Assembly: GCF_905220365.1 (NCBI RefSeq)
Contig: NC_061127.1
Span: 4,526,001 to 4,590,000 of the forward strand
From: Vanessa cardui
Taxonomy: Eukaryota; Arthropoda; Insecta; Lepidoptera; Nymphalidae
Direction of reading: 5' to 3'
Length of the DNA stretch: 64,000 bases
The translations under genes and the position numbers were made by a program. Numbering within the stretch: the stretch's first letter is position 1; each line of letters begins with the position of its first letter. Below are positions 36,059 through 49,598 of this stretch, one piece after another. The notes under the pieces were generated by a model. That model was not told where the DNA came from. It saw only the letters and a list, made by a program, of their open reading frames with translations, and did no database searches.

Positions 36059-38219
36059 ACATAACATATACATATTAATTTACAGTGTTAATATATTGTA
36101 TGTGTAATATATATTTATAGTGTTAATAATGTACAAAGTATAAACTACATGACTTGCCTTAATGGTTGAAATTTAGTATTGAAACTTTTTAATTATCACT
36201 TTTACGAATTCTAAAACAATTTTAACGTTCGAGTAAATTATTAACTCTACACAATGAATTTTATTAAAACTCATTTAACATTATCCACGGGGCGTATAAA
36301 TATAAACATGTATTATAATAAACAGATTATTTTTTATCGAACGAGTTTTTATCTCATTGAATACTAATTCAAACAAAGAAAATTAGCCCATACTTCGGTA
36401 GCTTGTGGAAATATTTCTTAACCTATATAAATTAATTTATTTTTTATTTATTTGGGAAACAAACAATTATAAATACACTTAATAGTAAAAAAAACAAATA
36501 TAAGAAAAACATAAATCAATCAAGTTTCCACTTAAAATTAATGCAAACAAATGACATATCAGAAAGAGAAAGCATATAATATAGTATAAATAAATTTTGC
36601 CCAACGTTGGGACATACCGGATTATCCTGATTGAATTCGTATAAATACATCACAAGATAATCCTTTTATATGTACAATATACATGTACAGGTATATGTTT
36701 CATTTTCTAGTTTTCTGAAGCATTTATCGGAGGTTTTGTTACCAGGTGGATATGTATAATAAAGGCACCGCTATTATAACACTACAATAGTATGGGTCAA
36801 ACTAGCTGAGCAGCATTTGACCTATATAATTTTTGTAGGCAGACATTTTCTTAGTAAATAAGTTATTTCTTATGAATACTATGATCTTGTTATGTTTTTA
36901 GTGACGTCATCTTGTTTTGTGACATTTATTTGTTTACCTGTTAAAAGTAAACTGAATTCACATGAGTAGAAGAAGAATTTACGTGAAGCGTGTATGTTTA
37001 TGGTCTACACGATTTTTTTTTAAATGGATTAAAACCTTCTCGGGCTTACACAGAACAATTTGCCAAAGTTCCATCAAAACCGGCTATATAGCTTAGAAAT
37101 GCATAGAAAGAGAACGTTCATATTTATTTATACGTGTCTTTTTCATTTACTATAGTATGTGTGGGTTTTTTTCAAATTAAAATCCGTTTAATATGTTGTA
37201 GCAGCTTAACCTACTTAGGTTAATATGAACTAAGTCTGAACTAGCTATCTAGAAATGAGCATCGTCCATTAAAAATAAGTTATCGAACTCATCACAAACA
37301 GATATCGGATATCAAAATTGCGATCCGAAAAGCAATCATATCGAACTAAAACTTATTCTTATTTTTCTGTACAAGATGAAATATGATAACTATGATGTTC
37401 CATTTTTAAAAATATTAATAAAATTAACAATTATGGATTAATTACTAACGTTTTTTTAAGATATATTGCATTCAAATACGTTTAATACTGTAGACTATTA
37501 GTGCCCGACTTTCGTTGCACAAACTCTTAAAAAAGTTTGTGTAAACAGTTTTTTTCACACGATTAGCATTTGTTAATGGCAACTTTAGATAATTGTACGT
37601 AGTTTTATATCATGATTTATGTTTAACTTGGATATAGTAAAAAAAATTATATACCTAAAGATAAATAATGTATGTTTTGTTTCACTTAAAAAAGTTACAT
37701 TGTATCGTGTTTGAAAAGTTCTTCAAGAACACGAAAAGCATTAAATAGAAATTATTTTGTGGAAATATTTAATATTCAAAGAAATAAATATAGAAATTTT
37801 GATTTTGTTTTCATGTTCAGTAATGTTAAGGTGTTCGTGATGTGAGCGATACCGATTTCCTTAATATGCTCTAATGATCGCCGCAAGTATTTTATTACCC
37901 CCAAAACCTTTAAGTTGGAAAATTGTAAATTTTTCGTGACAGTAAAGCATGAAAAACGGCATTCAATTACCATATTTAACGCTCGCTCGTTGCAATTTCA
38001 TTCACATTTAATTATGATTCCAATAATGCATTAACTCCATTAAAACGGATATAAATAGTGTCGCTTTATTGTTCAACATTGATATATTGAATTTTGATAT
38101 CTATTTCTCGAAGATAACGCATGTAGCTTACCTTAACAAGGTCAAACGGTTCGACCTGTTAAGCGAAACAATCGAAATTGCGTGCTCTAGTTCCGCACGA
38201 AATACCTTGGGTCTGTTGT
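36059..38219. other. Repeat-poor AT-rich DNA upstream of the CpG-rich block
   Basis: No gene and no familiar repeat were recognised, in contrast to the 36 kb to the left. The minus-strand open frame at 37776-37973 has no recognisable content. Confidence 0.45.
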
Positions 38220-38310
38220 CTTCAAAAGTGGCATAAATATTCAGAATTATTACGGTAAACGAACGTGCAAAATCAGTGAGGGCACCTATTCATGTGGCGT
38301 GCAGTTCGAT
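38220..38310 (+). promoter_or_regulatory. Candidate core promoter with initiator
   Basis: AAATCAGTGAG around 38271-38279 matches the arthropod initiator (TCAGT; proposed +1 at A 38275). A DPE-like AGTTC lies at 38303-38307, one base off ideal spacing. CpG-rich DNA begins immediately downstream. No TATA box at -30 is convincing. Transcription is inferred, not shown. The same CAGTGAGG could also read as a weak splice donor. Confidence 0.35.
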
Positions 38311-38670
38311 CGTGGTGAAGCAAGGCGCGGAGGAAACGTCAGAAAAATCGAATTTCCATGCCGGCAGTCGAGGCTGAGGCGGCGCGGCGCGAGCACCGCG
38401 CACACAGCGCCCGCGCGCGCCCGACTGCCCAACAGTGCACCGCGTCGTGTTCGCTCGGCACAACCTTCCAAATTTGAAAATATCGAATATCGCGCGCCGT
38501 CGATAAAAAATAGTTTCGAAGTTTAACCGGCCAGTGATCAGTGATTTTAATTGTTTTTTTTTAATGTTATCGGTGGGCTAATTAACGGATTATGGGTTTG
38601 GCAACGGCCGTCCCGATCACGGGCCAGCTTGTCGCCCTACCACATAAATTCGTACTTTTTTCTATTAAAA
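38275..38670 (+). other. Candidate non-coding first exon (CpG-rich leader)
   Basis: From about 38300 to 38490 the sequence is strikingly rich in GC and CG dinucleotides, unlike anything within 15 kb, with no repeat signature. Open frames exist on both strands simply because stops are rare here. The + frame (38299-38526) starts at GTG and is basic and low-complexity, so I do not call a protein. AAAAGGTGACG near 38668 is a possible donor. It is the most plausible 5' exon for the gene at 55.9 kb, on the same strand, but that join is inference and another gene could use it. Confidence 0.35.
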
Positions 38671-39649
38671 GGTGACGTCATTGACGCGGCAAACTTTCGA
38701 TCGCTTATGAAATTGTTAATCATAACTTCGAACGTACTTTGAACAAAGAATCAACTTGCACTGTCTCACTTCATTGTTTTTAAACTGCAAGAGTTTAATA
38801 CAATACCTCTGTGAAATATATATTTAAAAAAAATACAAATACTTATAATGATATAAGTAATGATAATATATTGTGTAAACTAAAGCAGGAAAATAATAAA
38901 TCGTTGTATCTCAAGTCAAAATAAAGTACAATTAGGCCATATATTTTTGTTAACGATAAATTATATCGATAAGATGTATCATTTCCTCTCGTCCTAAATT
39001 ATTGTCCGATGTCCATTTTGTTAATAACATACTTTATATAACTGAATTTATTGAAACGAAGTAAAACGGACCGTGTCATAGTTTATAATTAAGTTAATCA
39101 CATTAAAGTTAATTAAACTTTGACCTTCACCGGTCATGTGCTACAAGTTTAAGCAAAAACATGTTCGAATAAAGGGCGTCCAAAAATTAAAAACGTGTCA
39201 TTTTTTTTAAATAATGATATGACACCAGTCATATTTCGACAATTATTGTTTCAATATTAAGAACTTTTTCGTCGTGTTGATAAAATTAATTGTGAGTATA
39301 AAATTTTGCGACGTGTGCCGTATATCAGTAATTCATTAATCAACATCAGTCGGATCTCGTTAGCTAAAGTAAATTAATCAATGACCAGTCCGTATTATAT
39401 TAGTTATAATTGAAATGACTGATTTGTACGAACTGTTTTAATGATAATAATTTTAAAATATTTATTTTACATATTATTAAGCTATAATATGAAGTGTTTA
39501 AATTTAATTTATACAACTAATAACATTGTAAAATAAAAATAAAAGTGTTAAATATACTGTAAAGAACTTTTGGTCTATAGTAATAAATACCTCTGTCGCA
39601 AATTTGCTGTGTATTCGTTGACTTTTACAAGGTCGAAAGTATTTGGTAT

Positions 39650-39909
39650 AATTTTGTACTTAAGTCGTTCCTCTTCCAATTCATGCTAAGGGCCAACGCC
39701 AAGCTATTGAGATTGGATTAGGATCGATTAGCAATTCCAGCAGTCAAATGCGAAGGTGAAATGTATAGGAACCTACATTTTCTTATTTGTGAATATAAGG
39801 GGTTGACGTCGGTCCGAGAAAATAGCCATAGAGTCATAGTGCCATGTCAGTTACGAAGGATAGTGCTGTGTCCCCATGTGATAATGTGTTGAGGAACGAT
39901 AAGTAACAT
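39650..39909 (+). other. Candidate alternative leader exon ending at a strong donor
   Basis: A compositionally balanced, non-repeat segment ends with AAGTAACAT followed at 39910 by GTAAGTTTG, the best consensus donor I noticed in the window. Inside it, ATGTCAGTTACG near 39845 is initiator-like. No long open frame is present. It would suit a second promoter or leader exon for the downstream gene. RNA evidence is lacking. Confidence 0.25.
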
Positions 39910-40820
39910 GTAAGTTTGTTTTTTTTTTATTTATAAATTATACGTTCACTAAAACAACAATAGTATAAAATATAAAAACTTTTTTCTTTTCTAGTGAGGT
40001 CTTAGACGTATCGTTCAATGTGAGTAATTTAAACATTCACTGACTGAATTCGATGTGGTTCTTCTCTAATATAAACTTTATAAATAAGTTTAAACGATTA
40101 CTAAAAGCAAATAAAAATCACCAAGTCGTAAGCTGTTAATAAGTATATATCATATAAAATAGTTTTTACAATCAATCTCCATCCCAATATATAAACAACA
40201 ACATTTTAACATTTTGAAACTTTTAATATATATTTCCGGCACGTTTTAGCATTTTATCAAAAATCTTAGCTGTTTGTATCAACTAGAACCTTTCATAACA
40301 CGTCTATTTCTCAAGACTGTCAATAAATACAATGCACGATTTATTGTTCAAAACAGTTTAAACCTTTTAAACTCTAAATATCTACATATACTTAAAGTTT
40401 GAGATTTTTGATGTCGAAATATTCTATTCAGTAACTAATCTTTTTTGTATGACTACATACTTGGAACACTCAGACAGAAAATGTTAATGGGTGTTTGTTA
40501 AAGATTTTTTTGCTGAGCTATAAGACTAACCACTGGGGTTGAAATACGGTCAGAAAGAAATTGAGTTTTTAATGTATTTTAATTATATATTTAATTCGAA
40601 ATATGCAATAAACCATTAGTCGAATATTTAGAGGCCGACACTAACGATAGAAACTATTGTTTGAATAGAAAAATAAAACATGAAATTCAAAAGCATTATT
40701 TACAAGGTGAGTAAATACGACTACAAAATGACTAGAACAAACGGTTCACAGATTGAAAACGTGTTTTAAGGCAAAAAAAATCGCTTTTATTTTATTTGCC
40801 GCGCTGAAGCCTAAACCGTT

Positions 40821-40849
40821 GCAGCGCTGTTTGTCGGTGACAGCGCTGC
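40821..40849. promoter_or_regulatory. Inverted pair of CAGCGCTG palindromes
   Basis: GCAGCGCTGT (40821-40830) and ACAGCGCTGC (40840-40849) are exact reverse complements, and each contains the self-palindromic octamer CAGCGCTG. A spacer of nine bases separates them. The layout could be a paired binding site or a small hairpin. Confidence 0.5.
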
Positions 40850-41892
40850 ATCACATTCTACAACCTGATTTAGTCATGTTCCCACTATTATTTTCACATT
40901 TTCAAAGCTCAACTGCATTGTTCTGAAGTTGATGTCTGTCGCGTTTTTATGACATAAGGAAGTTGAAAAATGATGAACAAATTTGATTTATTGTATTGTG
41001 TCTCTTTTTGAAACTATTTTTATACTTTTAATAAAGGCACACATGTTTTTTTTTTATATACCTATTCTAAGCTACCTGCTAACTATAATATGTATGTATC
41101 ACGTATGGAGATAAAAAGATAGAAAATAATTTTAGTTACTTTTTAACGCACGTTTTTCTATATATGATATTGGTGTGCTCTCTTAAAAATTATATTTGCG
41201 TATTATAATTTAGTTTGTAAATCAATAGATAATCGAACAAAACATTGTCCGTTAAATGTGTATTTCTAGTAAATATTTTAAATTTAAATTTAGAATATAA
41301 AATAAACAATATATACAACAAAAAATAATTGAATACTTATTTGCATTAGCAATAAAACACTAAACTATAACAAGCGTTCAGCTAAAAATAAACTTCGAAC
41401 GATGTAGGCAAGATTAAATCGTTCAGTTATTACTATAAGTGGTTATTCTTATAACATTATTATAATTCTGATTATTTTCTATATTATTACAATATATATT
41501 GATACCGACTTGGTTTGAGTGACTTTGTCGAAGTGATTTTTAATGTATTAAAGGCTTTGGGCTCTCATATAAATACTGTTTAAACGTTAAAGTTACAAAG
41601 TCCCTTTCGCACTTATTAGTAATGCTAAAAATCATACAATCATAGACTCGATATTCCATCAACAATTGCTCCTAGTGGTCATACATTGGGTGGTCATACA
41701 AAACAATCAATACAAACAATATTTGTTTACAGTCAAATCGGTGCAAGCAAAATAAACATTGAATTATTTGTTATCATTGATTTGTGATTGATTGTTGAAT
41801 TACCTTTAACATGAATGCAAACAGCTTTCATACGTATTTATATGTATGTCAAAATTAGAGATATCTGTATGTTTGTCAGTGATCTCAAAAAC

Positions 41893-42090
41893 TACTACAC
41901 AAATCAAATCAAATCAAAATAAACTTTATTCAAGTAGGTTTTTACAAGCACTTTTGAATCGTCATTATACAATTAAGTGAAGCTACTACCGGTATGGTAA
42001 GTAGATTCTACCGAGAAAAACCGACAATAAAATCAGTAGTTACTCTTTTTCAACATTTAAAAAATTCAATGTCAATTTAGTTAAATACAA
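41893..42090 (-). repeat. LINE 3' end, 5'-truncated
   Basis: The (ATCAA)n run at 41898-41919, then AATAAACTTTATTCAAGTAG, TTACAAGCACTTTTGAATCG and CTACTACCGGTATGG, are the reversed 3' end of a LINE family abundant in butterflies. There is no coding sequence. Confidence 0.65.
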
Positions 42091-44859
42091 TTATTTAAAT
42101 TAATATATCCTGCTTGGAAGTCAAGAGGTATTAACTCCACGCTTTTTTATCATCTATAAAACCTAACCTATTTCATAATATTTTGCATACATAGCGAAAA
42201 TGTTTATTGCTTATTATTATCATCATTACGTAAAGAAAATGGTTATAAAATAAACAGTATATAAATTTGTATGTGAGACTCTTACTTACTAAAGCAGTTT
42301 TGAAGTACGTAACTTCTGTAGCTCCTTACCGATGTGACCTTCCAGATGAGTTGATCCAATCACGAGGACACTCGTCTAAATAAATTCGTTATTGAGACGA
42401 GTCGACAGTGTTCCGTCCGTATTTAGAGACACTCTTATCTTGATGAACCACACGAATTAGACCAACGAGATCAAGGATCCTTTGTAAGGTCATTTGTAAG
42501 GACATTTCAGCGAGTGGGTTCTTCCATAATAAAACTGAATATGTTGCAACTTCTATACTATGGCATTCTTATTCGTGAAAACAAAATCGAAACCATCTTC
42601 AGCAACTTCTCAAAGGGAAGTTCTCAAAGTGAGTCGCTCGCACAGTCCTTACTATTTGATTCTATGGTGATAGACTAGTGTGCACCATAAGCAGTTACAA
42701 TCAAATAGCGTATAACTATAGCGTAATAAAGAAAGCAGTAAAATTATCGTTAAGCAATCAGGAAATCTTTAGAATCTTTAGAAAGCATATAATAATGTAT
42801 GAAATATAGTAATTTTTTATCAAAATTTAACGCGAGTAAAACCGCTGATCGCAGCCAAGTATAACGTAAATATACCAAGTAGAAATACAATCGATCGAAT
42901 CCTTCTTTGATTCAAGGTAAAAATAGCATTATATGTCTCAATCGCGTTCATTTTTTAATCACTGTTATTAAAATGACATTAAGCATGCTTCGATCAAAAT
43001 CGTTAAAACTTTTTTATGTTTGAATGTTTAATAAACATCGACAGTGTACACTTACACTTGGTTTGACAATACGTGATATTAAATCGATCTCTCGAGTGAC
43101 ATTGTAAAATGTTTTATGTTAGTAGCTCCACTAATATCACAAATACGAAAGTAAATTGGTTTACATACTGCATATACATATAATGATTTTTTTTCGCAAA
43201 TATGTAGCTAGCAGGATAGCTACTCCTTAAGACAGATTAATTTATAACGTACCTGGTTTGAATACAATTGTACAATCATATTTTGTAATCATTACTATTT
43301 TCAATATTTATGACGATAATTTTTTATTATTATTATCTTTAAGATGGTTATTTACCATTAATTGTACAGTGACACACGTAGACATTATTTTAGAAAGAAA
43401 AAACTGTGGCCGTTAACCCTGTGTTAGTGACTATCGCTACCACCTAAATAGTTTACATAAAATTTGATTGAGCTTTTGTTAACACAAAGGGCATAAAATA
43501 AATCCCATCATTGGCGGTGCATATTTTTTATGGACTTTATTCATATTTTCACAGACTTCTATTCGATTCTTATTTATACACGGTACATATACAAATTAAC
43601 ATGTTTTTCAATTTTTGTCTGATTGTTTCGACTTATCTCTGGAATTGCTGAACCGATTTCAACGGGATTTTCACTGGCACATATCTGATGTAATAGGGAG
43701 TAACTCAAGTCAAGTGCAGGAAGTCGCATGTACAGCTATTTCAATATAATATGCTACAAGAACATTTTTTATTCCATATCAATAGTCTACATTTAAAACG
43801 GATGTATATGAATATATTAGTTATTAAAACATTCTCATAAACTGCGTCTTCTGATGAAAGTTTTACGTATGTTGATTAGGGATCTCTCTAGGCCGAGTAG
43901 GCTTTAGGGGTGGCAGAACTTAGTTAGGGAACTTTTTTTGTAAATCATTCGGACAATAAACCCACAAATAACTAAACACTTACTTGTGTTGAAACCCTTA
44001 TTAAAGTTTTTACATTAGTGAATTTCATTAAAAAATGAGCTGTAGCAGGTTATGGTACATATGCTCCTGATATAGATTAATTTCTAATAGTTAGGTATTA
44101 CAATATAAATCATCTCCTCATTAACTATTATACATATTAATGGAAATAAACATTCGATAATAATAAAAATGGCTAAATGCAGGATCCAAATGATTACTGC
44201 TGAAATAAACGAACTCATAATCATCCAGCTAGAATTAACTTTAATTTTTAATTCAATACGAGCCCAATATATTTCCATTAAGTATTAACCGATTAAACTA
44301 CAAAGCTATTATTAATCTGTAATCTGTGGTCCAGTTATAAAACATTGACTTTTCATAAAACAAAACTTTTGAATAAATAATTTACTTTATAATAGTCTAG
44401 TAGGTACTTTATATAGTAAATAAAATATTGTAACTGAACTTTGTTCACAGGGGTTTTATTAAAACACCGTATAAAGTGCCATAATTGATTCATTCGAACT
44501 TATAATCTCCTTTACAATATTTGTATATAAAGCTGTATTATAGATTAACACAGATTGAGTTAGTAATCAACTTCGATTTTCAAATATTTGTCGTAATAGC
44601 ATAGATTGTACATGTAACTTAGACCTCTGATAATGGAATGATTTGTTTTTAAAGTAGCAATTTTTTTTTCGAATAGCGAGTATCATAAAACAATAAGGTG
44701 ATTGCACTCACGGAATTCTGAACAACCAACATGAGAAAGCTGTATAAATTGTTATAATAACTTGCTTTGTTAAGTACGGTAGAGATGCCTCTCTGTCAAG
44801 AAGAGAGCTCGGGAACAGAGATTGAATACCTGTAGAGTACATTATTTAAGCATGATATA
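42091..44859. other. AT-rich DNA; weak Helitron-like relic at 43.6 kb
   Basis: No gene is supported. At about 43610-43745, GGAATTGCTGAACCGATTTC with TTTTCACTGGCAC resembles the internal part of a LEP1-like element without clear ends. Confidence 0.4.
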
Positions 44860-45104
44860 CAGGGTTATTAGTAATTCGACGTATATCCGCTAGGAGGTGA
44901 TAAAGGTAAATATTTGCAATAATTTACCCCCATATGCAAAAATTATCAATTTTTTAGTCAACATGTTCTTTTTTTCAAAAAATTATTTAACAAAAAGTAT
45001 CAATTAAAATCTATTTTTGCACCATGCATATGGGGGCTAAAATTATTGCAAATAGTCACCTCTATCACCCCTAGCGGATATACGTCGAATTACCAATAAC
45101 CCTG
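44860..45104. mobile_element. 245-bp MITE with long terminal inverted repeats and TATA duplication
   Basis: It opens CAGGGTTATTAGTAATTCGA and closes TCGAATTACCAATAACCCTG. The inverted repeats extend roughly 80 bp inward (to CCCCCATATGCA and TGCATATGGGGG) with a few mismatches. TATA flanks it on both sides (44856-44859, 45105-45108). There is no transposase, so it must be mobilised in trans. I could not assign a superfamily from the TIR and duplication. Confidence 0.9.
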
Positions 45105-48100
45105 TATATGTGTATAAGTAGACATAAGATAATGCAAATTAAAATAATCACAACTCAAAATCAATTAATATAAGGAAATGTTGAAACAGTAATTGTGTTT
45201 AAACATTTTATTACACATTAATAGATTCTAGTGGCTCTATAAAAAGTTCACTTCGTATACAAAACACCACTTGCTTTTTGCGTCGGTGGAAGGAATCCGG
45301 CAATTAAACTGTGGAACGTTTTTAACCCTGGTATGCTCATAAATAAACATTTTTCATTTGCATATTATGTGTAACGGTATTTTTAATGCTATAATTTCTA
45401 TATTTATCGGCTATATTTGTATTTAAAATATTATTATAAATACTTTGTTACTTGTCGTTGCAATTTACAAGCATATGTATGTATATGTGGAATTCGTAAA
45501 GATATATTATTATAAGTAGTATATTTATTTACATTTATCAGGTAATTTAAAAATACGTGATGGTGATGATTTTAAATGCATGACGTAACGAAACAAATTA
45601 GCGAAGTAATAACCTTGTTATTTATGACATTTAATAAAGTTAAACTTGTTTCTCACAAAAACAAAATAAGTAAAAAACATAAATGTTTACTAAAACTGGT
45701 TAATGGAATTATTATGAAAACGTATTGTCTAAAAGTAAATAAATATGTAGACGCTTTAAATAATCACAGTTTTTATAGAATAATGTTTAACGAACACTCA
45801 TCTGTGCTTGTTGCTCTAAGAGCATAGGATTATTAAAAAATGCCCAATACATTGTGCTATATATTTTTAAACACTATGAGAGATATTTAATTTTATATAT
45901 GTATTTCAAATGAAAAATTCATATTTTAATACTGAATACATTTATATATAAAATTCCAAGAAAACACCATTACAAATATAATAATGCAGCATTACAATTT
46001 CACTGTTTTGGTTATATATGTCGCTTAAATTAAATTACTATAGTCATAGATATATGAGATAACACTGCCTATGACATAATACATATTATATATATTTGAT
46101 ATTAAAATATATAATGATTAATGTAATTTACAAGTTATTAAGCAAGGGAATGTTAAACTCTTTAATATTTCAAAGTATACGAGCATACTTCAACTTCAAA
46201 TATAAATAAAAAAATATCGTAAGAATTCATATCACAGATAATATAATATAACGCACACAGTTGTACATATCATAACGAATATCATACAAAGATAAAATTC
46301 AGGACTATTTCGTAATATATAGTTTTAAGGGCTTCGAATGCAAAGAGAAAGTTTGGATTCGAGTTTAGCGATCCATGCGGGGCTTGGATGGAATAGTGAT
46401 TATAAAAGAATTGTTACATTTTTATTAAACGTACGAACTATTGAAAAGCGACCCGGCGAGCTCGGTTTATTTCACAACTTTAATACAAATCCTATTGAAT
46501 AGGTCGCGGGTTAGCCGAGCGGCGATCTGCCATTAATATTTCTATAGCTCTGCGAGCTTGCTTTGCTTCTTTTTCAATTTTAATATTAAATCAGAGTGAA
46601 AGTAGCGGCCATCCAAAGACCAGCTCTGTTTCGCTCTCTTAAAGTTGAATAAATTAACTCATGTGATAAGCTTCTACATTTTGAACATTTTTTATGTGCC
46701 ATATACCGTTTATCATATTCAAAAACATTATGTTTTTTATTATATTGCCAATTTGTTCTCTCTATCTTTATCCATCGTGAAAACAGCGTGCTGAAATAAG
46801 CTATCAGCCTTCCCTTAAAGTTGTGAAGAAAGGTACTCTTACTACTGTTACTCAGTCTACTAATAGTCATACTATGCGCTTCACTTGAATTTCATGCCCT
46901 GACAATCACGTAAAGACGTTGGTCACGCGCCTGATCTTCCGTCGTTCTATGAACGCGAAACAATAGAAAGACCACTTAACTTCACACTTGTGCATTGTGA
47001 CATCTTCGCCAATAGTGTCGGTCGAGAATAACCACTGACGAAATTTGATCGAATTCGAATAAGGTAATATATTTTTAAATTATTATAAAAAAAACAGTCT
47101 CTACATCTTACTGTATATAATTTTAACTAAATTCTATTAAATCTCTGTCAAAGAGCTAAAAAATCTTAATATATAGTCACAAAATAATATTAAACATTTT
47201 TATTTGTTAATGATTAAAAAACAAATTCTTTAATTATCTGTGGTCAAACACAAAATGCTACTTAAGTAAAATAGTCTATAAAATTCTTATTATAATACTC
47301 TCAAACTCAATAGTTTGTTATTCTATGGTGTTATGTAGTAATTATAACGACTGAAATAAACAGACAGGAAAAAGAAGTTAAACAGACACTGAAATGATAT
47401 TTTCAACATGTTTATGTTTCTATACTGATAATAACATCTACAATGATTTGTAGTTCAAAACAAAACGAATAAAGTTTGTATGTTTGCGCGCACGTTATAT
47501 TTTATCACGTGTATTAATAAAGTTCTTGTCAAAAACATAATATGTATTTATATAAAATAAAAAAGGATTGTTAGTTTGTTATTCTCAAACAACTTCAAAT
47601 GTACTGGTTAAAACATAGTTATTATTAAAATAAATAAACAGTTGAACATCGCATATTTTAAGCAACTAAACCCATAAGAAGATGCTTGTATTTTTTTAAA
47701 GGTGTAAAAATTAAACTCGATGCTTAAAAAATCTTTTGTCCAACGATATCTAAGATAATATAACACTGTTATCCATGAACTTTTCAACGTTCTAAATTTG
47801 GCTCTCAAGAACGGTCTCAGACTAGGCTTAGAGGTTTCTTCACGTGAAAACCCTTCAGGTTTGTAAGACAGGCCTTTATAAGTACGTTTCGGCCCTCAAA
47901 ATGCCTCGCTCAGCACCTTCGGTTGGAGCCTTCTCCAATGCTTGTTCGATCGTCACTTGAAATCATTTAACCCAGTTTCGAGGGCACACCCTTAGCCTTC
48001 AACGCGCTTATTGTTCGTATTAATTAAAAACTTTCATGTAATATAAAAATGGTAGACAAGGGAATGATTCGGAATTATTTATTTTTATAAAAATAATAAA

Positions 48101-49527
48101 TATATTTAAACAACAACATTTAAATCCAGAACATATTTTATTTTTTTATTTTTATCCATTTTTATACGACATACAAATGTAGCCATATAACAAAACAATG
48201 ACTTTTAACATCTCACCTGTACTAGTTTATATGTATTAATCGGTGTTATAGCTAATGCTTATTAATAAATAATTCAGGTGTATTAAAATCGCTTTAAAAT
48301 TTATAATAATCAGGAACATAAATTATTAGTGACTTCGTAGACCCTGTACTACGTCGTAGGTTCGTCGTAGCATAGCTACGGCAACGCCACGTCACGCAAT
48401 TTCTTTATTATAAATGAGTTATCTATGTAAATTACTATTTTTTGAACCTTATTAAAATATAAATATTCACTCTCAAAAATAACGTTGCCTCTTTTGTACA
48501 TAAAAGTGTGTATATTGCATTGATTTTAAAAGTTATAGCATTTATAGTAGTTTAACAATTATATCGTATATCCTAAAAATCTTTCCACTGCACTTTGTTA
48601 TAAAATATTCTCAGACTATACTAGCTATGTAATGTGTAGTAGCTCAATATATTTTCTTCTTATATTTCACGATTAAATATAATAAAGAGTTGAAATGGTT
48701 TATTAGTATCTCACTGTAATATATGCGTTTGTTAAACATATTTATATAAAAAAAAACACCGCAAGTGACATTAGATTATAACAAAGTATACAAACAAAAA
48801 TATTCGTTGTAAATATTCATAGTTCTAATCACAGTTACGACCTTTAAACACAGTGTTAATAAAATAATTACTAGATTCAGAAGTTTCCATCAACTTGAAC
48901 GCTATATAATATTCTTTTATCGGTCAATCTAAGTTCTTAACCTTTCGCTGGGTTTAAGGCTTTCAACTAAATTCTTAGGAAATTCAGAATCAATGGAAAT
49001 AAATTTGAATGGAACATTTTAATTTATCGTGGTTATTAAAATGTATTGCTCGTGTCAATTTAATTACTGCAGTTAACGGAAATCTTTTTTTTTTTTGTGA
49101 AATAAGTTTTGAAATATTTTAGTGTTATTTCATTCTTTTCCGTGGGTGTCCAGATCACTATGGGAGTTTTTTAAGAGAATCCTTGGATACCAAAGACTTC
49201 AAAAATCTTTTTGAAAGCGGAAACCGACTCCAAAGCGTTAACAAGAGAAGTTAGGCAGGTGGCTTGTCGATCGCAAAATACTGCCAAATCCGTCTGCGCT
49301 GTTTTCACGTTTAAAATACGAAATAAAACTTGCTGAGATTCCGGTAATACTTCCTCTTACTTTCTCACCATCGATTGCCAAGTGTAGTTAAGATTTTGTT
49401 AAACTTGACTAAAACTATTTAATTCTTATGTTGTCACTGAGTTGACAGACAACTTGTTTTGTATACAAACAATAACAAGCTGTTATATTAAAAATATTTT
49501 ATATTAACTTTGAAAATGATTATTATA
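45105..49527. other. Repeat-poor AT-rich DNA, putative first intron
   Basis: No gene is supported. Blocks of higher GC and no repeat identity lie near 46450-46530 and 46900-47030, and a CGTAG-rich block near 48330-48400. The 94-codon minus-strand frame at 46586-46870 has CSKC and a basic middle but no known domain and AT-biased codons; I leave it as probable chance. The 83-codon frame at 45576-45827 is likewise unconvincing. Confidence 0.4.
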
Positions 49528-49598
49528 CAGGGTTATTGGTAATTCGACGTACATCCGCTAGGAGGTAGCGGATGTACGTCGAATTACCAATAACCCTG
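49528..49598. mobile_element. 71-bp perfect hairpin, collapsed copy of the 44.86-kb MITE
   Basis: Two 33-bp arms (49528-49560 and 49566-49598) are exact reverse complements around GGAGG. They start CAGGGTTATTGGTAATTCGA and match the outer 38 bp of the 245-bp element, and TATA flanks both sides (49524-49527, 49599-49602). It is a terminal-repeat-only derivative that still has a clean target duplication. Confidence 0.93.

Larger units (their letters stand above)
38671..41892. other. Repeat-poor AT-rich DNA, putative first intron
   Basis: Apart from the candidate exon at 39.65-39.91 kb and the palindrome pair at 40.82 kb, no gene or familiar repeat was recognised. Confidence 0.4.

Noticed and set aside
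38286..38526. Proteins on either strand of the CpG-rich block
   Set aside because: Both are arginine/alanine-rich low-complexity translations. The + frame starts at GTG, not ATG. A leader exon is a simpler reading.
44137..44281. 12-bp inverted repeat TTAATGGAAATA / TATTTCCATTAA flanking ~120 bp
   Set aside because: There is no extension of the arms and no target duplication. It is plausible by chance in AT-rich DNA.
46586..46870. 94-codon minus open frame with a CSKC motif
   Set aside because: There is no recognised domain or supporting splice or promoter signal, and the length is within the chance range for this window.
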